DNA of 33,527 bases from an uncultured Syntrophobacterales bacterium (GTDB lineage Bacteria > Desulfobacterota > Syntrophia > Syntrophales > UBA5619): contig CAIYSL010000003.1 of assembly GCA_903928915.1 (NCBI GenBank), positions 1-33,527 of the forward strand, in the 5' to 3' direction. A model generated the notes under the pieces. The model was given only the letters and a program-made list of their open reading frames with translations. It did no database searches and had not been told where the DNA came from. Positions 24,507-32,498 of this stretch are shown here, one piece after another. A program made the position numbers and the translations under genes. Within the stretch, counting starts at the first letter, position 1. Each line of letters starts with the position of its first letter.

Positions 24507-25733
24507 ATGGGGAAACGCGATAACATCATCGTCGGGCTCGACATCGGTACGACGAAGACCTGCGCCGTCATCGGCGAGGTGAAAGAGGCGGGGATCGACA
24601 TCATCGGTATCGGCTCCCACCCGTCGGAGGGGCTGCGTAAGGGGGTCGTCGTCAACATCGAAAGCACCGTGGAATCGATCAAACGGGCCGTGGAGGAGGC
24701 GGAGCGCGTCTCGGGCTACGAGATCCGTTCGGTGTACGTGGGGATCGCCGGCGGCCACATCCGGGGGCAGAACAGCCTCGGAATCGTCGCCGTCAAGGGG
24801 CGCGAGGTGGACGACGACGACGTGGAGCGGGCGATCGACGCGGCTAAGGCGATCGCCATCCCCCTGGACCGGCAGATCCTCCACACCCTTCCCCAGTTCT
24901 ACGTGGTGGACGAGCAGGACGGCATCCGCGACCCCGTGGGGATGTCGGGCGTCCGCCTGGAGGCAAAGGTCCACATCGTGACCGGCGCCGTTACCTCGAT
25001 CCAGAACGTCGTGAAGTCGGTCAACCGCGTGGGGCTGGACATCAACGACATCGTCCTGGAGCAGCTCGCCTCCAGCGAGGCGGCCCTGAGCACCGACGAA
25101 AAGGACCTCGGCGTGGCCCTGATCGACATCGGCGGCGGCACCACCGACATCGCCATCTTCTCGGAAGGGAGCATCAAGCACACCGCCGTCCTGCCCGTTG
25201 GGGGAAACTATGTCACGAGCGACATCGCCACGGGGCTCCGGACGCCCATCGCCGACGCGGAGAAGATCAAGATCCGCTACGGTTGCGCCTTCATGCCGCT
25301 GATCCCGAAGGACGAATCGATCGAGGTCCCCAGCGTGGGGGGGAGGGAGCCGCGGGAGGTCTCCCGGCAGATCCTCGGCCGGATCATCGAACCTCGGATG
25401 GACGAGATCCTGACGATGGCCTACAAGGAGGTCACCAAGTCGGGATGCGAGGACATCCTCGCCGCGGGGGTCGTCCTCACGGGCGGGGCCTCGATCCTCG
25501 AAGGGGTCCCGGAGCTCGCGGAACAGATCTTCAACATGCCGGTGCGGCGGGGATGCCCCGTGGGGATCGGCGGGCTCACCGACGTGGTCAACAGTCCCCT
25601 GTACGCGACGGGCGTCGGCCTCGTGGTGTACGGGAGCCAGAACATCGTGCGGGAAAACCTCGGCCGGAACGAGGGAAATTGGATCGGGAGGATGTACCGG
25701 AGATTCAAGCGTTGGATTCTTGAATTCTTTTAG
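24507..25733 (+). CDS. ftsA: Cell division protein FtsA
   Basis: Actin-like ATPase of 408 residues that anchors FtsZ to the inner membrane. Nucleotide-binding motifs are GLDIGTTKTCAVIG at the N-terminus, LIDIGGGTTDIAIF in the middle and VLTGGASILEG. The SHS2/1C insertion (about 85-165) is present. The C-terminus RMYRRFKRWILEFF is an amphipathic helix of the kind that inserts in the membrane. GGGAGGATCC lies just before the ATG. It ends 12 bp before ftsZ, which is the usual pairing. Confidence 0.97.
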   Translation: MGKRDNIIVGLDIGTTKTCAVIGEVKEAGIDIIGIGSHPSEGLRKGVVVNIESTVESIKRAVEEAERVSGYEIRSVYVGIAGGHIRGQNSLGIVAVKGREVDDDDVERAIDAAKAIAIPLDRQILHTLPQFYVVDEQDGIRDPVGMSGVRLEAKVHIVTGAVTSIQNVVKSVNRVGLDINDIVLEQLASSEAALSTDEKDLGVALIDIGGGTTDIAIFSEGSIKHTAVLPVGGNYVTSDIATGLRTPIADAEKIKIRYGCAFMPLIPKDESIEVPSVGGREPREVSRQILGRIIEPRMDEILTMAYKEVTKSGCEDILAAGVVLTGGASILEGVPELAEQIFNMPVRRGCPVGIGGLTDVVNSPLYATGVGLVVYGSQNIVRENLGRNEGNWIGRMYRRFKRWILEFF

Positions 25734-25745
25734 GAGGGAGACGTT

Positions 25746-26897
25746 ATGTTCGAATTGTCGGATACGGGGGTCTTGTCTGCGGCGAAAATCAAGGTGATCG
25801 GCATCGGCGGGGCCGGCGGGAACGCCGTCAACACCATGATCTCCTACACCCTGCAAGGGGTCGATTTCGTCGTGGCCAACACCGACGCGCAGGCGCTGGG
25901 GGCATCCGCCTCGCCGACCAAGATCCAGCTCGGAGCCGAGGTGACCAAGGGGCTGGGCGCCGGTTCCGACCCCGATATCGGCAGACAGGCCGCGCTGGAG
26001 GCTCGGGAACAGATCCGCGAGACCCTCACGGGAGCCGACATGGTGTTCATCACCGCCGGACTCGGCGGCGGGACCGGCACGGGCGGCGCCCCGATCGCGG
26101 CGGAGGTCGCCCGCGAGCAGGGGGCACTGACCGTCGCGGTCGTGACGAAGCCCTTCCAGTTCGAAGGCAAGCGCCGGAATGCCCAGGCCGAGGCCGGGAT
26201 CGCCGAGCTGCGCCGGATGGTGGACACCCTGATCATCGTCCCCAACCAGCGGCTCCTGAGCCTGGGCGGCCGGAACATCTCGCTGGTCGAGGCGTTCAAG
26301 AAGGCCGACGACATCCTCTACCACGCCGTCAAGGGGATCTCCGACCTTATTATGGTCCCGGGGCTGATCAACCTCGACTTCGCCGACGTCAAGACCATCA
26401 TGGCGGAGATGGGGATGGCCCTGATGGGAACCGGCACGGCCGGCGGGGAAAACCGGGCGGTGGAGGCCGCGCAGCGGGCGATCTCCTCGCCGCTCCTGGA
26501 GGACAACACCATCCAGGGGGCCCGCGGCGTCCTGTTGAACATCACCGGCGGACCGAGCATGACCCTGTACGAGATCCACGAGGCCTCCTCGCTGATCCAG
26601 GCGGAGGCGCACGAGGACGCCAACATCATCTTCGGCACCGTCGTCGACGAGACGATGGGCGACGAGATCCGGATCACCGTGATCGCCACCGGTTTCGAGA
26701 GCGCCGAGTTCGGCCGGAGCAACGTCACCCCGCTGGGAAGCCTCCGGCGGAGCAACCTGAACGTGCCGGCCTACATCCGGAACGAAAAGCCGGTGGACCC
26801 GGCAGCAGCGGCAAAGGCGGGACCGGCGGGACCGGACGAGGCCGAGGAGAACCCCGACCTGGAGATCCCGACGTTCCTCCGGCGCCAGGCGGACTGA
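25746..26897 (+). CDS. ftsZ: Cell division protein FtsZ
   Basis: Tubulin-like GTPase of 383 residues that forms the cytokinetic Z ring. The N-terminus has [17 protein letters not shown], and the tubulin signature is [16 protein letters not shown] (about 108-123). The T7 loop carries [11 protein letters not shown] with its catalytic Asp. A linker of about 45 residues rich in Ala and Pro leads to the conserved C-terminal peptide [12 protein letters not shown], which binds FtsA. AGGAGGGAG gives a strong ribosome site. It is the last gene of the dcw operon and is followed by a long perfect hairpin at 26940-26990. Confidence 0.98.
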   Translation: MFELSDTGVLSAAKIKVIGIGGAGGNAVNTMISYTLQGVDFVVANTDAQALGASASPTKIQLGAEVTKGLGAGSDPDIGRQAALEAREQIRETLTGADMVFITAGLGGGTGTGGAPIAAEVAREQGALTVAVVTKPFQFEGKRRNAQAEAGIAELRRMVDTLIIVPNQRLLSLGGRNISLVEAFKKADDILYHAVKGISDLIMVPGLINLDFADVKTIMAEMGMALMGTGTAGGENRAVEAAQRAISSPLLEDNTIQGARGVLLNITGGPSMTLYEIHEASSLIQAEAHEDANIIFGTVVDETMGDEIRITVIATGFESAEFGRSNVTPLGSLRRSNLNVPAYIRNEKPVDPAAAAKAGPAGPDEAEENPDLEIPTFLRRQAD

Positions 26898-26939
26898 CAT
26901 CCAGAACCCGGGAGCGGGCATAAGGACGGCCGAAAGACA

Positions 26940-26990
26940 CCCCCACCCTTCCCTCCCCCGTGACGGGGGAGGGAAGGGTGGGGGCATTTT
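26940..26990 (+). terminator. Strong hairpin terminator after ftsZ with G-quadruplex-capable arm
   Basis: Perfect 22-bp inverted repeat: 26940-26961 pairs with 26963-26984 around a single central G, then CATTTT (26985-26990). The arm pattern is C5-A-C3-TT-C3-T-C5-GT. The tail is a short T-run, so it can work as an intrinsic terminator. It may also act on the opposite strand. The right arm reads G5-A-G3-AA-G3-T-G5, a four-run G-quadruplex motif with very short loops. The sequence also resembles GC-rich palindromes dispersed in many bacterial genomes. Confidence 0.75.
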
Positions 26991-27051
26991 CATATGAAGA
27001 GGGACTCGGGGAAGCGCCTGCTGGTAAAGGCGAGGAAGCGCAGGATCGCGC

Positions 27052-28752
27052 ATGTCCTGGAAGCTGAAGAAGAAATGCCTCGACATCCTCGCTGGGGAAG
27101 AGGGGGCGGTCCGGAAGGTCTGGGGCGATAGCCTGACGGTGGCGCTGGCCTATCCGAACCTCTACCGGACGGGGATGGCGAACCTCGGCTTCCAGGCCGT
27201 CTACAGCCTGATCAACCGCCACCCCGCCTGCCTCTGCGAACGGGCCTTTCTGCCCGATCCCGGCGACAGGGGGACCCGGGAGACCTCTCCGGAGCAGCTC
27301 CTCAGCCTCGAATCGCAGCGCCCCCTGGCCGAGTTCGACATCCTGGCCTTTTCGCTCTCCTTCGAAAACGACTACCCCAATGTCCTCAGGATGCTCGCAC
27401 TGGCGGGGATTCCGCTCGCAGCGGGTGACCGGGGCGGGCGCGACCCGCTCGTCATCGCCGGCGGCATCGCCGTCACGTTGAACCCCGAACCGCTCGCCGA
27501 CTTCTTCGACCTCTTTCTGATCGGCGAGGCCGAGCCCCTGCTCCCCGCGTTTCTCGGCGCTGCGCTGCGCCTGCGCGGCGGCGACTCCCGCTGGGACCTG
27601 CTCGCCGAGATCCAGCGGACCGTACCCGGGGCATACTGCCCGCGCCTCTACCGGGTCTCCACCGATCCGGAGGGGCGGGTCGCCGGCCGGGAACCCCTCG
27701 ACGCCGCCTTCCCCGAACGGATCGTCAGGCAGACGGCCCCCGACATCGACGTATTTACGACGCAGCAGACGATCATGACCACGCAAACCGAATTCGGCGG
27801 CATGTTCCTGACCGAGGTCAGCCGGGGGTGCTCCCGGGGCTGCCGCTTTTGCGCCGCGGGGTTCGTCTGCCGGCCCGCCCGGTTCCGGAGCGCCGCGGCC
27901 CTCGCGGACTCGTTCCGGGAGGGGATCGAAGCGGGCAAGACGATCGGCCTGGTGGGTACGGCGGTGTCGGACCATCCGCAGCTGGTCGCCCTGTGCCGCT
28001 CCATCCTGGCGCAGGGAGGGTCCGCGGCTATCGGCTCGCTGCGCCTGGACAGGCTGAGCAGACCGGTGGCGGCACTCCTGCAGGAAACGGGGGTCGATAC
28101 CGTTTCTCTCGCCCCCGAGGCGGGCTCCCAGCGCCTCCGGGGGGTGATCCGCAAGGGGATCTCGGAAGAGGAGATCCTCTCCGCGGTGGACAATCTCCGG
28201 GAATATGGTATAGTGAACCTCAGGCTGTATTTCATGGTCGGTCTGCCGACCGAAACCGACGAGGATGTGGAGGAGATCATCCGTCTGGTCAAGGGGATTC
28301 AACACCGGGTCCGCCACGCCTCGGGGGGCAAGGGGAAATTCCGGAAACTTACGCTCAGCGTCAACCAGTTCATCCCGAAGCCCGCGACCCCCTTCCAATG
28401 GCATCCCCTGGAAGATGTGGCTCTCGTCAAGCGGCGCATTCGCAGGATCGTCGCCGGCCTGGCCGGCGAGAAGGCGGTCACGGTCACCCACGACCTTCCG
28501 AAGTGGAACTACATCCAGGCCCTGCTCGCCCTGGGCGACCGGAGGGTCGGGAAGCTCCTCGCGGCGGTACACCGGCGCTCCGGGAACTGGGCGCAGGCGC
28601 TGAAAGAGGTAAACGTGAATCCCGACTTTTACGTCTACCGCCCGAAGGAAATCGACGAAACCCTGCCCTGGGATTTCATCGACCACGGCGTCGATCGCGC
28701 GGTCCTTGTCCGGGAATACCGACAGGCCCTGTCCGGCGCCGCTCCCCGCTGA
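27052..28752 (+). CDS. Radical SAM protein of the TIGR03960-like (B12-binding-type N-terminus) group
   Basis: Predicted [4Fe-4S]/SAM enzyme of 566 residues; reaction unknown. Residues 1-200 form a cobalamin-binding-like Rossmann region (LAYPNLYRTGMANLGFQAVY, then GGIAVTLNPEPLADFFDLFL and GEAEPLLP). The radical SAM core starts with C260-xxx-C264-xx-C267 in SRGCSRGCRFCAAGF. SLAPEAGSQRLRGVIRKG and YFMVGLPTETDEDVEEI are characteristic. The C-terminal text ETLPWDFIDHGVDRAVLVRE resembles the end of the TIGR03960 family, which often works beside a DUF2344 protein; none is next to it here. Related proteins, as I recall, end in a cysteine-rich tail. Here a TGA cuts this off and the tail follows in frame (see 28750-28791). 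It starts 67 bp after the ftsZ terminator; AGGA is the only ribosome site. Confidence 0.85.
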   Translation: MSWKLKKKCLDILAGEEGAVRKVWGDSLTVALAYPNLYRTGMANLGFQAVYSLINRHPACLCERAFLPDPGDRGTRETSPEQLLSLESQRPLAEFDILAFSLSFENDYPNVLRMLALAGIPLAAGDRGGRDPLVIAGGIAVTLNPEPLADFFDLFLIGEAEPLLPAFLGAALRLRGGDSRWDLLAEIQRTVPGAYCPRLYRVSTDPEGRVAGREPLDAAFPERIVRQTAPDIDVFTTQQTIMTTQTEFGGMFLTEVSRGCSRGCRFCAAGFVCRPARFRSAAALADSFREGIEAGKTIGLVGTAVSDHPQLVALCRSILAQGGSAAIGSLRLDRLSRPVAALLQETGVDTVSLAPEAGSQRLRGVIRKGISEEEILSAVDNLREYGIVNLRLYFMVGLPTETDEDVEEIIRLVKGIQHRVRHASGGKGKFRKLTLSVNQFIPKPATPFQWHPLEDVALVKRRIRRIVAGLAGEKAVTVTHDLPKWNYIQALLALGDRRVGKLLAAVHRRSGNWAQALKEVNVNPDFYVYRPKEIDETLPWDFIDHGVDRAVLVREYRQALSGAAPR

Positions 28753-28791
28753 ATGACCGCATGCACGGCATGCAGTGATCAACCCTCATAA
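28750..28791 (+). other. In-frame post-stop extension of the radical SAM gene: possible selenocysteine or readthrough tail
   Basis: After the TGA at 28750-28752 the same frame continues for 12 sense codons, MTACTACSDQPS, to TAA at 28789-28791. That TAA overlaps the AAGGAG ribosome site of the next gene, the spacing expected for a true operon junction. The tail supplies a CxxC pair, and the TGA stands 4 residues before the first Cys. A 6-bp inverted repeat GCATGC (28759-28764, 28768-28773) with loop ACG begins 7 nt after the TGA. The hairpin is short and its loop is closer to the UGA than in typical bacterial SECIS elements, so selenocysteine is only one option beside nonsense mutation or base error. 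Confidence 0.4.
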
Positions 28792-28803
28792 GGAGATACT
28801 TCC

Positions 28804-31569
28804 ATGGCCACCATCCGTACCCATCAACCCCGGCCGATGCGCGGGATGATCGTCTTCATAGCGCTTCTGGTCCTGCTCATCGTCTTCATGCGGATCATCG
28901 GCTTGATCACGGAATGGTTCTGGTTTCAGGAGGTAGGCTACCAGACGATCTTTACCGTGACGCTCCTGGCGAAGATCAAGGCCGGCGCCTTGTTCGGGGC
29001 GGTCTTCTTCCTCATCCTCTGCGGGAACCTCCTGACCGCCTTCCGGCTGTCGCGGTTCCCCCTGTTCGGCGATCAGGCGGGGCCGGGGACCTTCGGCATC
29101 CCCCAGCGGGAGATGGAGCCGGGCGTCCTCAAGACCCTGATCATCGCGGGGTCCCTCCTCGTGGGCCTGTTCGCCGCCGCAAACGGCGCCGCCCAGTGGG
29201 AACAGCTCCTCCTGTTTCTGAACCCCACCCCCTTCGGCGTCGCCGATCCGCTGTACCAGAAGGACATCGGGTTTTACGTCTTCCAGTTTCCGTTCCTCCT
29301 GAACCTGTACGGCTGGATGAAGTTCGTGCTCGTTCTAACGGCGGCGGCGACCGGGTTTGTGTACCTGATCCGCCGCTCCTTCCTGTTCATCCCTCCCCGG
29401 ATTTGGAGGATCGCCCCGGCCGCGCGGGTCCATCTGGCCCTCCTGGCGGCGCTGTTCCTTTTCTGGGGCGTCTTCGGGACCTGGCTCGACCTGAGCAGCC
29501 TCCTGTTCACCAAACGGGGGGTGGTCTTCGGCCCGGGCTACACCGACGTGACCACCCAGGTCTGGATCCTGCAATTGCTGATGGGGCTGTACGGGCTGGC
29601 GGGGCTGGCCGCGCTGTTCTATGCGGTGCGCCCCGACTGGCGCTTCCCGGCGGCGGCGGTCCTCGTGCTCGTCGCCGTCTCTGTCCTGGGCCGGGGGATC
29701 TACCCCTCCCTGATCCAAAAATTCCAGGTCGTCCCCAACGAGGTCGTCGCCGAGACCCCCTACCTGGAGAAGAACATCAAGTACACCCGGCTCGCCTACG
29801 GCCTCACCCAGATGGAGGAGCAGGAATTCCCGACGGAGGAGAACCTCACGGCGAAGGACCTCCAGAAGAACAACCTCACCATCAAGAACATCCGGCTGTG
29901 GAACCACGGGCCGCTGCTCCAGACCTATAGCCAGCTCCAGGAGATGCGGACCTACTACAAATTCACCGGCGTCGACAACGACCGGTACACCATCAACGGC
30001 GAATACCGGCAGGTGATGCTCTCCCCCCGGGAGATCTCCTATCCCGCCCTCCCCTCCCGGACCTGGGTGAACGAACATCTGACCTACACCCACGGCTACG
30101 GCGTGGTCCTGGGACCGGTGAACCGTGTTTCCCATGAGGGGCTGCCGGAATTCTTCATCAAGGACATCCCTCCGGTCTCGACGACGCCGCTCAAGGTAAC
30201 GCGCCCCGAGATCTACTTCGGGGAGAACTCCAACGAGTACGTGTTCGTCCGGTCGAAACAGCCCGAGTTCGACTACCCCGTGGGCGACAAGAACGTCTAC
30301 TCCCGGTACGAAGGAACCGGCGGCGTTCCGCTCTCCTTCCTGAAGAAGCTGATCTTCGCGGTCCGGTTCGGCTCGATCACGATGCTGCTGTCCGACGACA
30401 TCACTTCCGAAAGCCGGATCGTCTACCACCGGAACGTCCGCGAACGGGTGGCCATGATCGCCCCCTTCGCCCGGCTGGACGGCGATCCCTATCTCGTCAT
30501 CAGCCCCGAAGGGCGCCTGGTGTGGTTCGTCGACGGCTACACCACCACCGATCGCTTCCCCTATTCGGAGCCGATCCCCGAGATGGGAAACTACATCCGC
30601 AACACGATCAAGGCCCTCGTCGACGCCTACGACGGCACGGTGCGGCTGTACGTCAGCGATCCGACCGACCCGATCATCCAGACCTACACGAAGATCTTTC
30701 CCGGCGTGTACCAGCCGCTTGCCGAGATGCCCGCGGCGCTCCGGGACCATATCCGCTACCCCTCAGGGCTGCTCGCGATACAGGCGCGGATGTACCGGGC
30801 CTACCACATGCAGGATCCGCAGGTCTTCTACAACAAGGAGGACCTCTGGTCGATCCCCGGCAAGCAGGTCGCCGGCAGCCAGCAGACGATGGATCCCTAC
30901 TACACGATCATGAAGCTCCCGGGGACCGCCAAGGAGGAGTTCATCCTCCTGTCCCCCTTCACCCCGAGCATGAAGGACAACATGTCGGCCTGGATGGCGG
31001 CCCGCTGCGACGCCCCCCACTACGGGAAGGTGATCGTCTACAAGTTCCCCAAGCAGAAGCTGGTGTACGGCCCGCGCCAGATCGAGGCCCGGATCGACCA
31101 GGACACGGTTATCTCCCAGCAGCTCACCCTCTGGCAGCAGCGGGGGTCGAACGTGATCCGCGGGAGCCTGCTGGCGATCCCGATCGAGAAATCGATCCTG
31201 TACATCCAGTCCCTCTACCTGTCTGCGACGACCGGTCAGCTCCCCGAGCTCAAGCGGGTGATCGTGGCCTACGGGAACACCATCGCCATGGATGAGACGC
31301 TCGACCTCTCCCTCCAGCGGATCTTCGGCGGCGGGCCGCTGAAGGATCGGGACGCGCTGCCGGAGACGAAACGGCCGACCGCCCTGCCGGAGACGGGCGA
31401 CCGCCAGAACGCCCTCGAGGCGCTGGCCCACCTCCGCAAGGCCCAGGAGTTCCTCCGCCAGGGGAACTGGGCCGCCTTCGGCGAGGAGCTGAAGAAGACC
31501 GGGGAGAGCCTCCTGGCGATCGAAAAGAAGGGGGGAGCGGTCGAAAAAAGGGGGGGAATGGGTAAGTAG
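28804..31569 (+). CDS. UPF0182 family large membrane protein
   Basis: Member of the UPF0182 (COG1615) family, function unknown; 921 residues, normal for the family. The first 310 residues hold about seven transmembrane helices with the family text ITEWFWFQEVGYQTIF, FLNPTPFGVADPLYQKDIGF and YVFQFPFL. The long remainder is predicted to be extracytoplasmic, with QKFQVVPNEVVAETPYLEKN, PDTEY-like family segments replaced here by RYTINGEYRQVMLSPREI, and EEFILLSPFTPSMKDNMSAW. The C-terminus ends in a Lys/Gly-rich tail. AAGGAG lies upstream of the ATG with good spacing. It follows the radical SAM gene by 51 bp and precedes the lipoprotein by 33 bp, so the three may form one transcript. Confidence 0.93.
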   Translation: MATIRTHQPRPMRGMIVFIALLVLLIVFMRIIGLITEWFWFQEVGYQTIFTVTLLAKIKAGALFGAVFFLILCGNLLTAFRLSRFPLFGDQAGPGTFGIPQREMEPGVLKTLIIAGSLLVGLFAAANGAAQWEQLLLFLNPTPFGVADPLYQKDIGFYVFQFPFLLNLYGWMKFVLVLTAAATGFVYLIRRSFLFIPPRIWRIAPAARVHLALLAALFLFWGVFGTWLDLSSLLFTKRGVVFGPGYTDVTTQVWILQLLMGLYGLAGLAALFYAVRPDWRFPAAAVLVLVAVSVLGRGIYPSLIQKFQVVPNEVVAETPYLEKNIKYTRLAYGLTQMEEQEFPTEENLTAKDLQKNNLTIKNIRLWNHGPLLQTYSQLQEMRTYYKFTGVDNDRYTINGEYRQVMLSPREISYPALPSRTWVNEHLTYTHGYGVVLGPVNRVSHEGLPEFFIKDIPPVSTTPLKVTRPEIYFGENSNEYVFVRSKQPEFDYPVGDKNVYSRYEGTGGVPLSFLKKLIFAVRFGSITMLLSDDITSESRIVYHRNVRERVAMIAPFARLDGDPYLVISPEGRLVWFVDGYTTTDRFPYSEPIPEMGNYIRNTIKALVDAYDGTVRLYVSDPTDPIIQTYTKIFPGVYQPLAEMPAALRDHIRYPSGLLAIQARMYRAYHMQDPQVFYNKEDLWSIPGKQVAGSQQTMDPYYTIMKLPGTAKEEFILLSPFTPSMKDNMSAWMAARCDAPHYGKVIVYKFPKQKLVYGPRQIEARIDQDTVISQQLTLWQQRGSNVIRGSLLAIPIEKSILYIQSLYLSATTGQLPELKRVIVAYGNTIAMDETLDLSLQRIFGGGPLKDRDALPETKRPTALPETGDRQNALEALAHLRKAQEFLRQGNWAAFGEELKKTGESLLAIEKKGGAVEKRGGMGK

Positions 31570-31602
31570 CGTTTCTTACAGCCGGGAAGGGAGGTTGTGA
31601 CC

Positions 31603-32322
31603 ATGCGCAGGACCATCGCGGCGGGTATCACCGCCATACACGGCAGGACAAGGGAGAATCCCGGCCGGGGTCTGATCGGGACCGTCGCCTGCCTGATGCT
31701 GCTGATCGCGGCAACGGGGTGCGCACCGGCGCTGTACAGCGTCAACATGCGGTACGAAGCGGCAACGGCCGCCGGGCCGGTCGCGACCGACGGCCGGAAA
31801 TACAGCGTCACCGTGCCCTCCTTCCTCGACCTGAGAAAGATGGAGGACACGCTCCTGATCGGCAGGGTGGTCAAGTCGGACGGGGCTTCCGTCCCCATCC
31901 TCCCGCGGTACGTCAAGCCGCCCGACGCCGTCGCCGGGGCGCTCCGCGAACTGCTGTTCAAATCGGGCTACTTCGTCTCTCCGGACAGGCCGGCCTGGAA
32001 CCTTACGGAGGCGGAGATCCGCCCGGAGTGGGGTACGATCCTCGTCGGCGGGTCGATCGACGAACTCGACGTGACCTGTCTCGACAGCCTGACGATGAAG
32101 CGCTACCGCGCCAAGGCGCGCCTCACCCTGATCTTCGCCGACGTCCGCCAGCGGAGGATCTTTTACCGGGTGACGTCGGAGAGCAGCTCCTCGCTCGACC
32201 ATATCCTCTTCTCGGAGGAGAAGCTGGAAGAGCAGATCAACGGCGTGCTGTCCGACGCCCTGGAAAAGGCGATCGCGGGACCCGAAACGTCCCGCCAGCT
32301 CCGCGAGGTGCTCAGCCGGTAG
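31603..32322 (+). CDS. Predicted outer- or inner-membrane lipoprotein, function unknown
   Basis: Not recognised. The protein has 239 residues, opening with a basic N-terminus and a hydrophobic stretch (about 26-38, LIGTVACLMLLIAATGC) that ends in a lipobox-like AATGC, so cleavage and lipidation at that Cys are likely. The rest is a mixed alpha/beta domain with VTVPSFLDLRKMEDTLLIGR near the front, GTILVGGSIDELDVTC in the middle and a helical C-terminus. The general look (small lipoprotein, repeated short strands, VGGSIDEL) resembles YajG-like or DUF-type envelope lipoproteins, but I cannot assign one. The start at 31603 has GGGAGG 8 bases upstream; a GTG six bases earlier would be too close to that site. 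Confidence 0.72.
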   Translation: MRRTIAAGITAIHGRTRENPGRGLIGTVACLMLLIAATGCAPALYSVNMRYEAATAAGPVATDGRKYSVTVPSFLDLRKMEDTLLIGRVVKSDGASVPILPRYVKPPDAVAGALRELLFKSGYFVSPDRPAWNLTEAEIRPEWGTILVGGSIDELDVTCLDSLTMKRYRAKARLTLIFADVRQRRIFYRVTSESSSSLDHILFSEEKLEEQINGVLSDALEKAIAGPETSRQLREVLSR

Positions 32323-32401
32323 CGAAGCGGGACCGCCCCGCCGGAAGGGGGTTGCGTCGGTCCGACCGCAGGCCCGGCAGGTCGGCGGCGCGAAAAATGG
32401 G

Positions 32402-32430
32402 TTGACAGCTGCCGCCATTGCTCGTATATG
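32402..32430 (+). promoter_or_regulatory. Sigma-70 promoter for the AICAR formyltransferase gene
   Basis: TTGACA (32402-32407), a perfect -35, is followed after 17 bp by TATATG (32425-32430). The predicted transcription start near 32437 falls inside a palindrome (32434-32461), and the leader to the ATG at 32499 is about 62 nt. Confidence 0.6.
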
Positions 32431-32433
32431 CCG

Positions 32434-32461
32434 GCACAACGCGACGGTTGTCGCGTCGTGC
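32434..32461 (+). promoter_or_regulatory. Palindrome at the transcription start of the AICAR formyltransferase gene (operator or leader hairpin)
   Basis: GCACAACGCGAC (32434-32445) and GTCGCGTCGTGC (32450-32461) form 12-bp arms with one mismatch around the loop GGTT. It begins three bases after the -10 element, the classic place for a repressor site. In RNA it would form a GC-rich hairpin near the 5' end. There is no T-run, so termination is unlikely. Confidence 0.5.
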
Positions 32462-32498
32462 AGCCATTCTTTCCTATTCCATTCGCGAGGTGAACACC

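Noticed and set aside
23712-27086. A 1124-codon open frame on the minus strand across ftsQ, ftsA and ftsZ
   Set aside because: It lies antisense to three certain genes, has no family motifs and a biased Asp/Val/Gly/Arg content. Long antisense frames are expected in GC-rich coding DNA.
26994-27131. Short plus-strand frame starting MKRDSGKRLL between ftsZ and the radical SAM gene
   Set aside because: No ribosome site, overlaps the radical SAM gene in another frame, and begins right after the terminator hairpin.
32327-32345. Small hairpin after the lipoprotein gene considered as a terminator
   Set aside because: Stem of only about 5 bp with no T-run; too weak to call.
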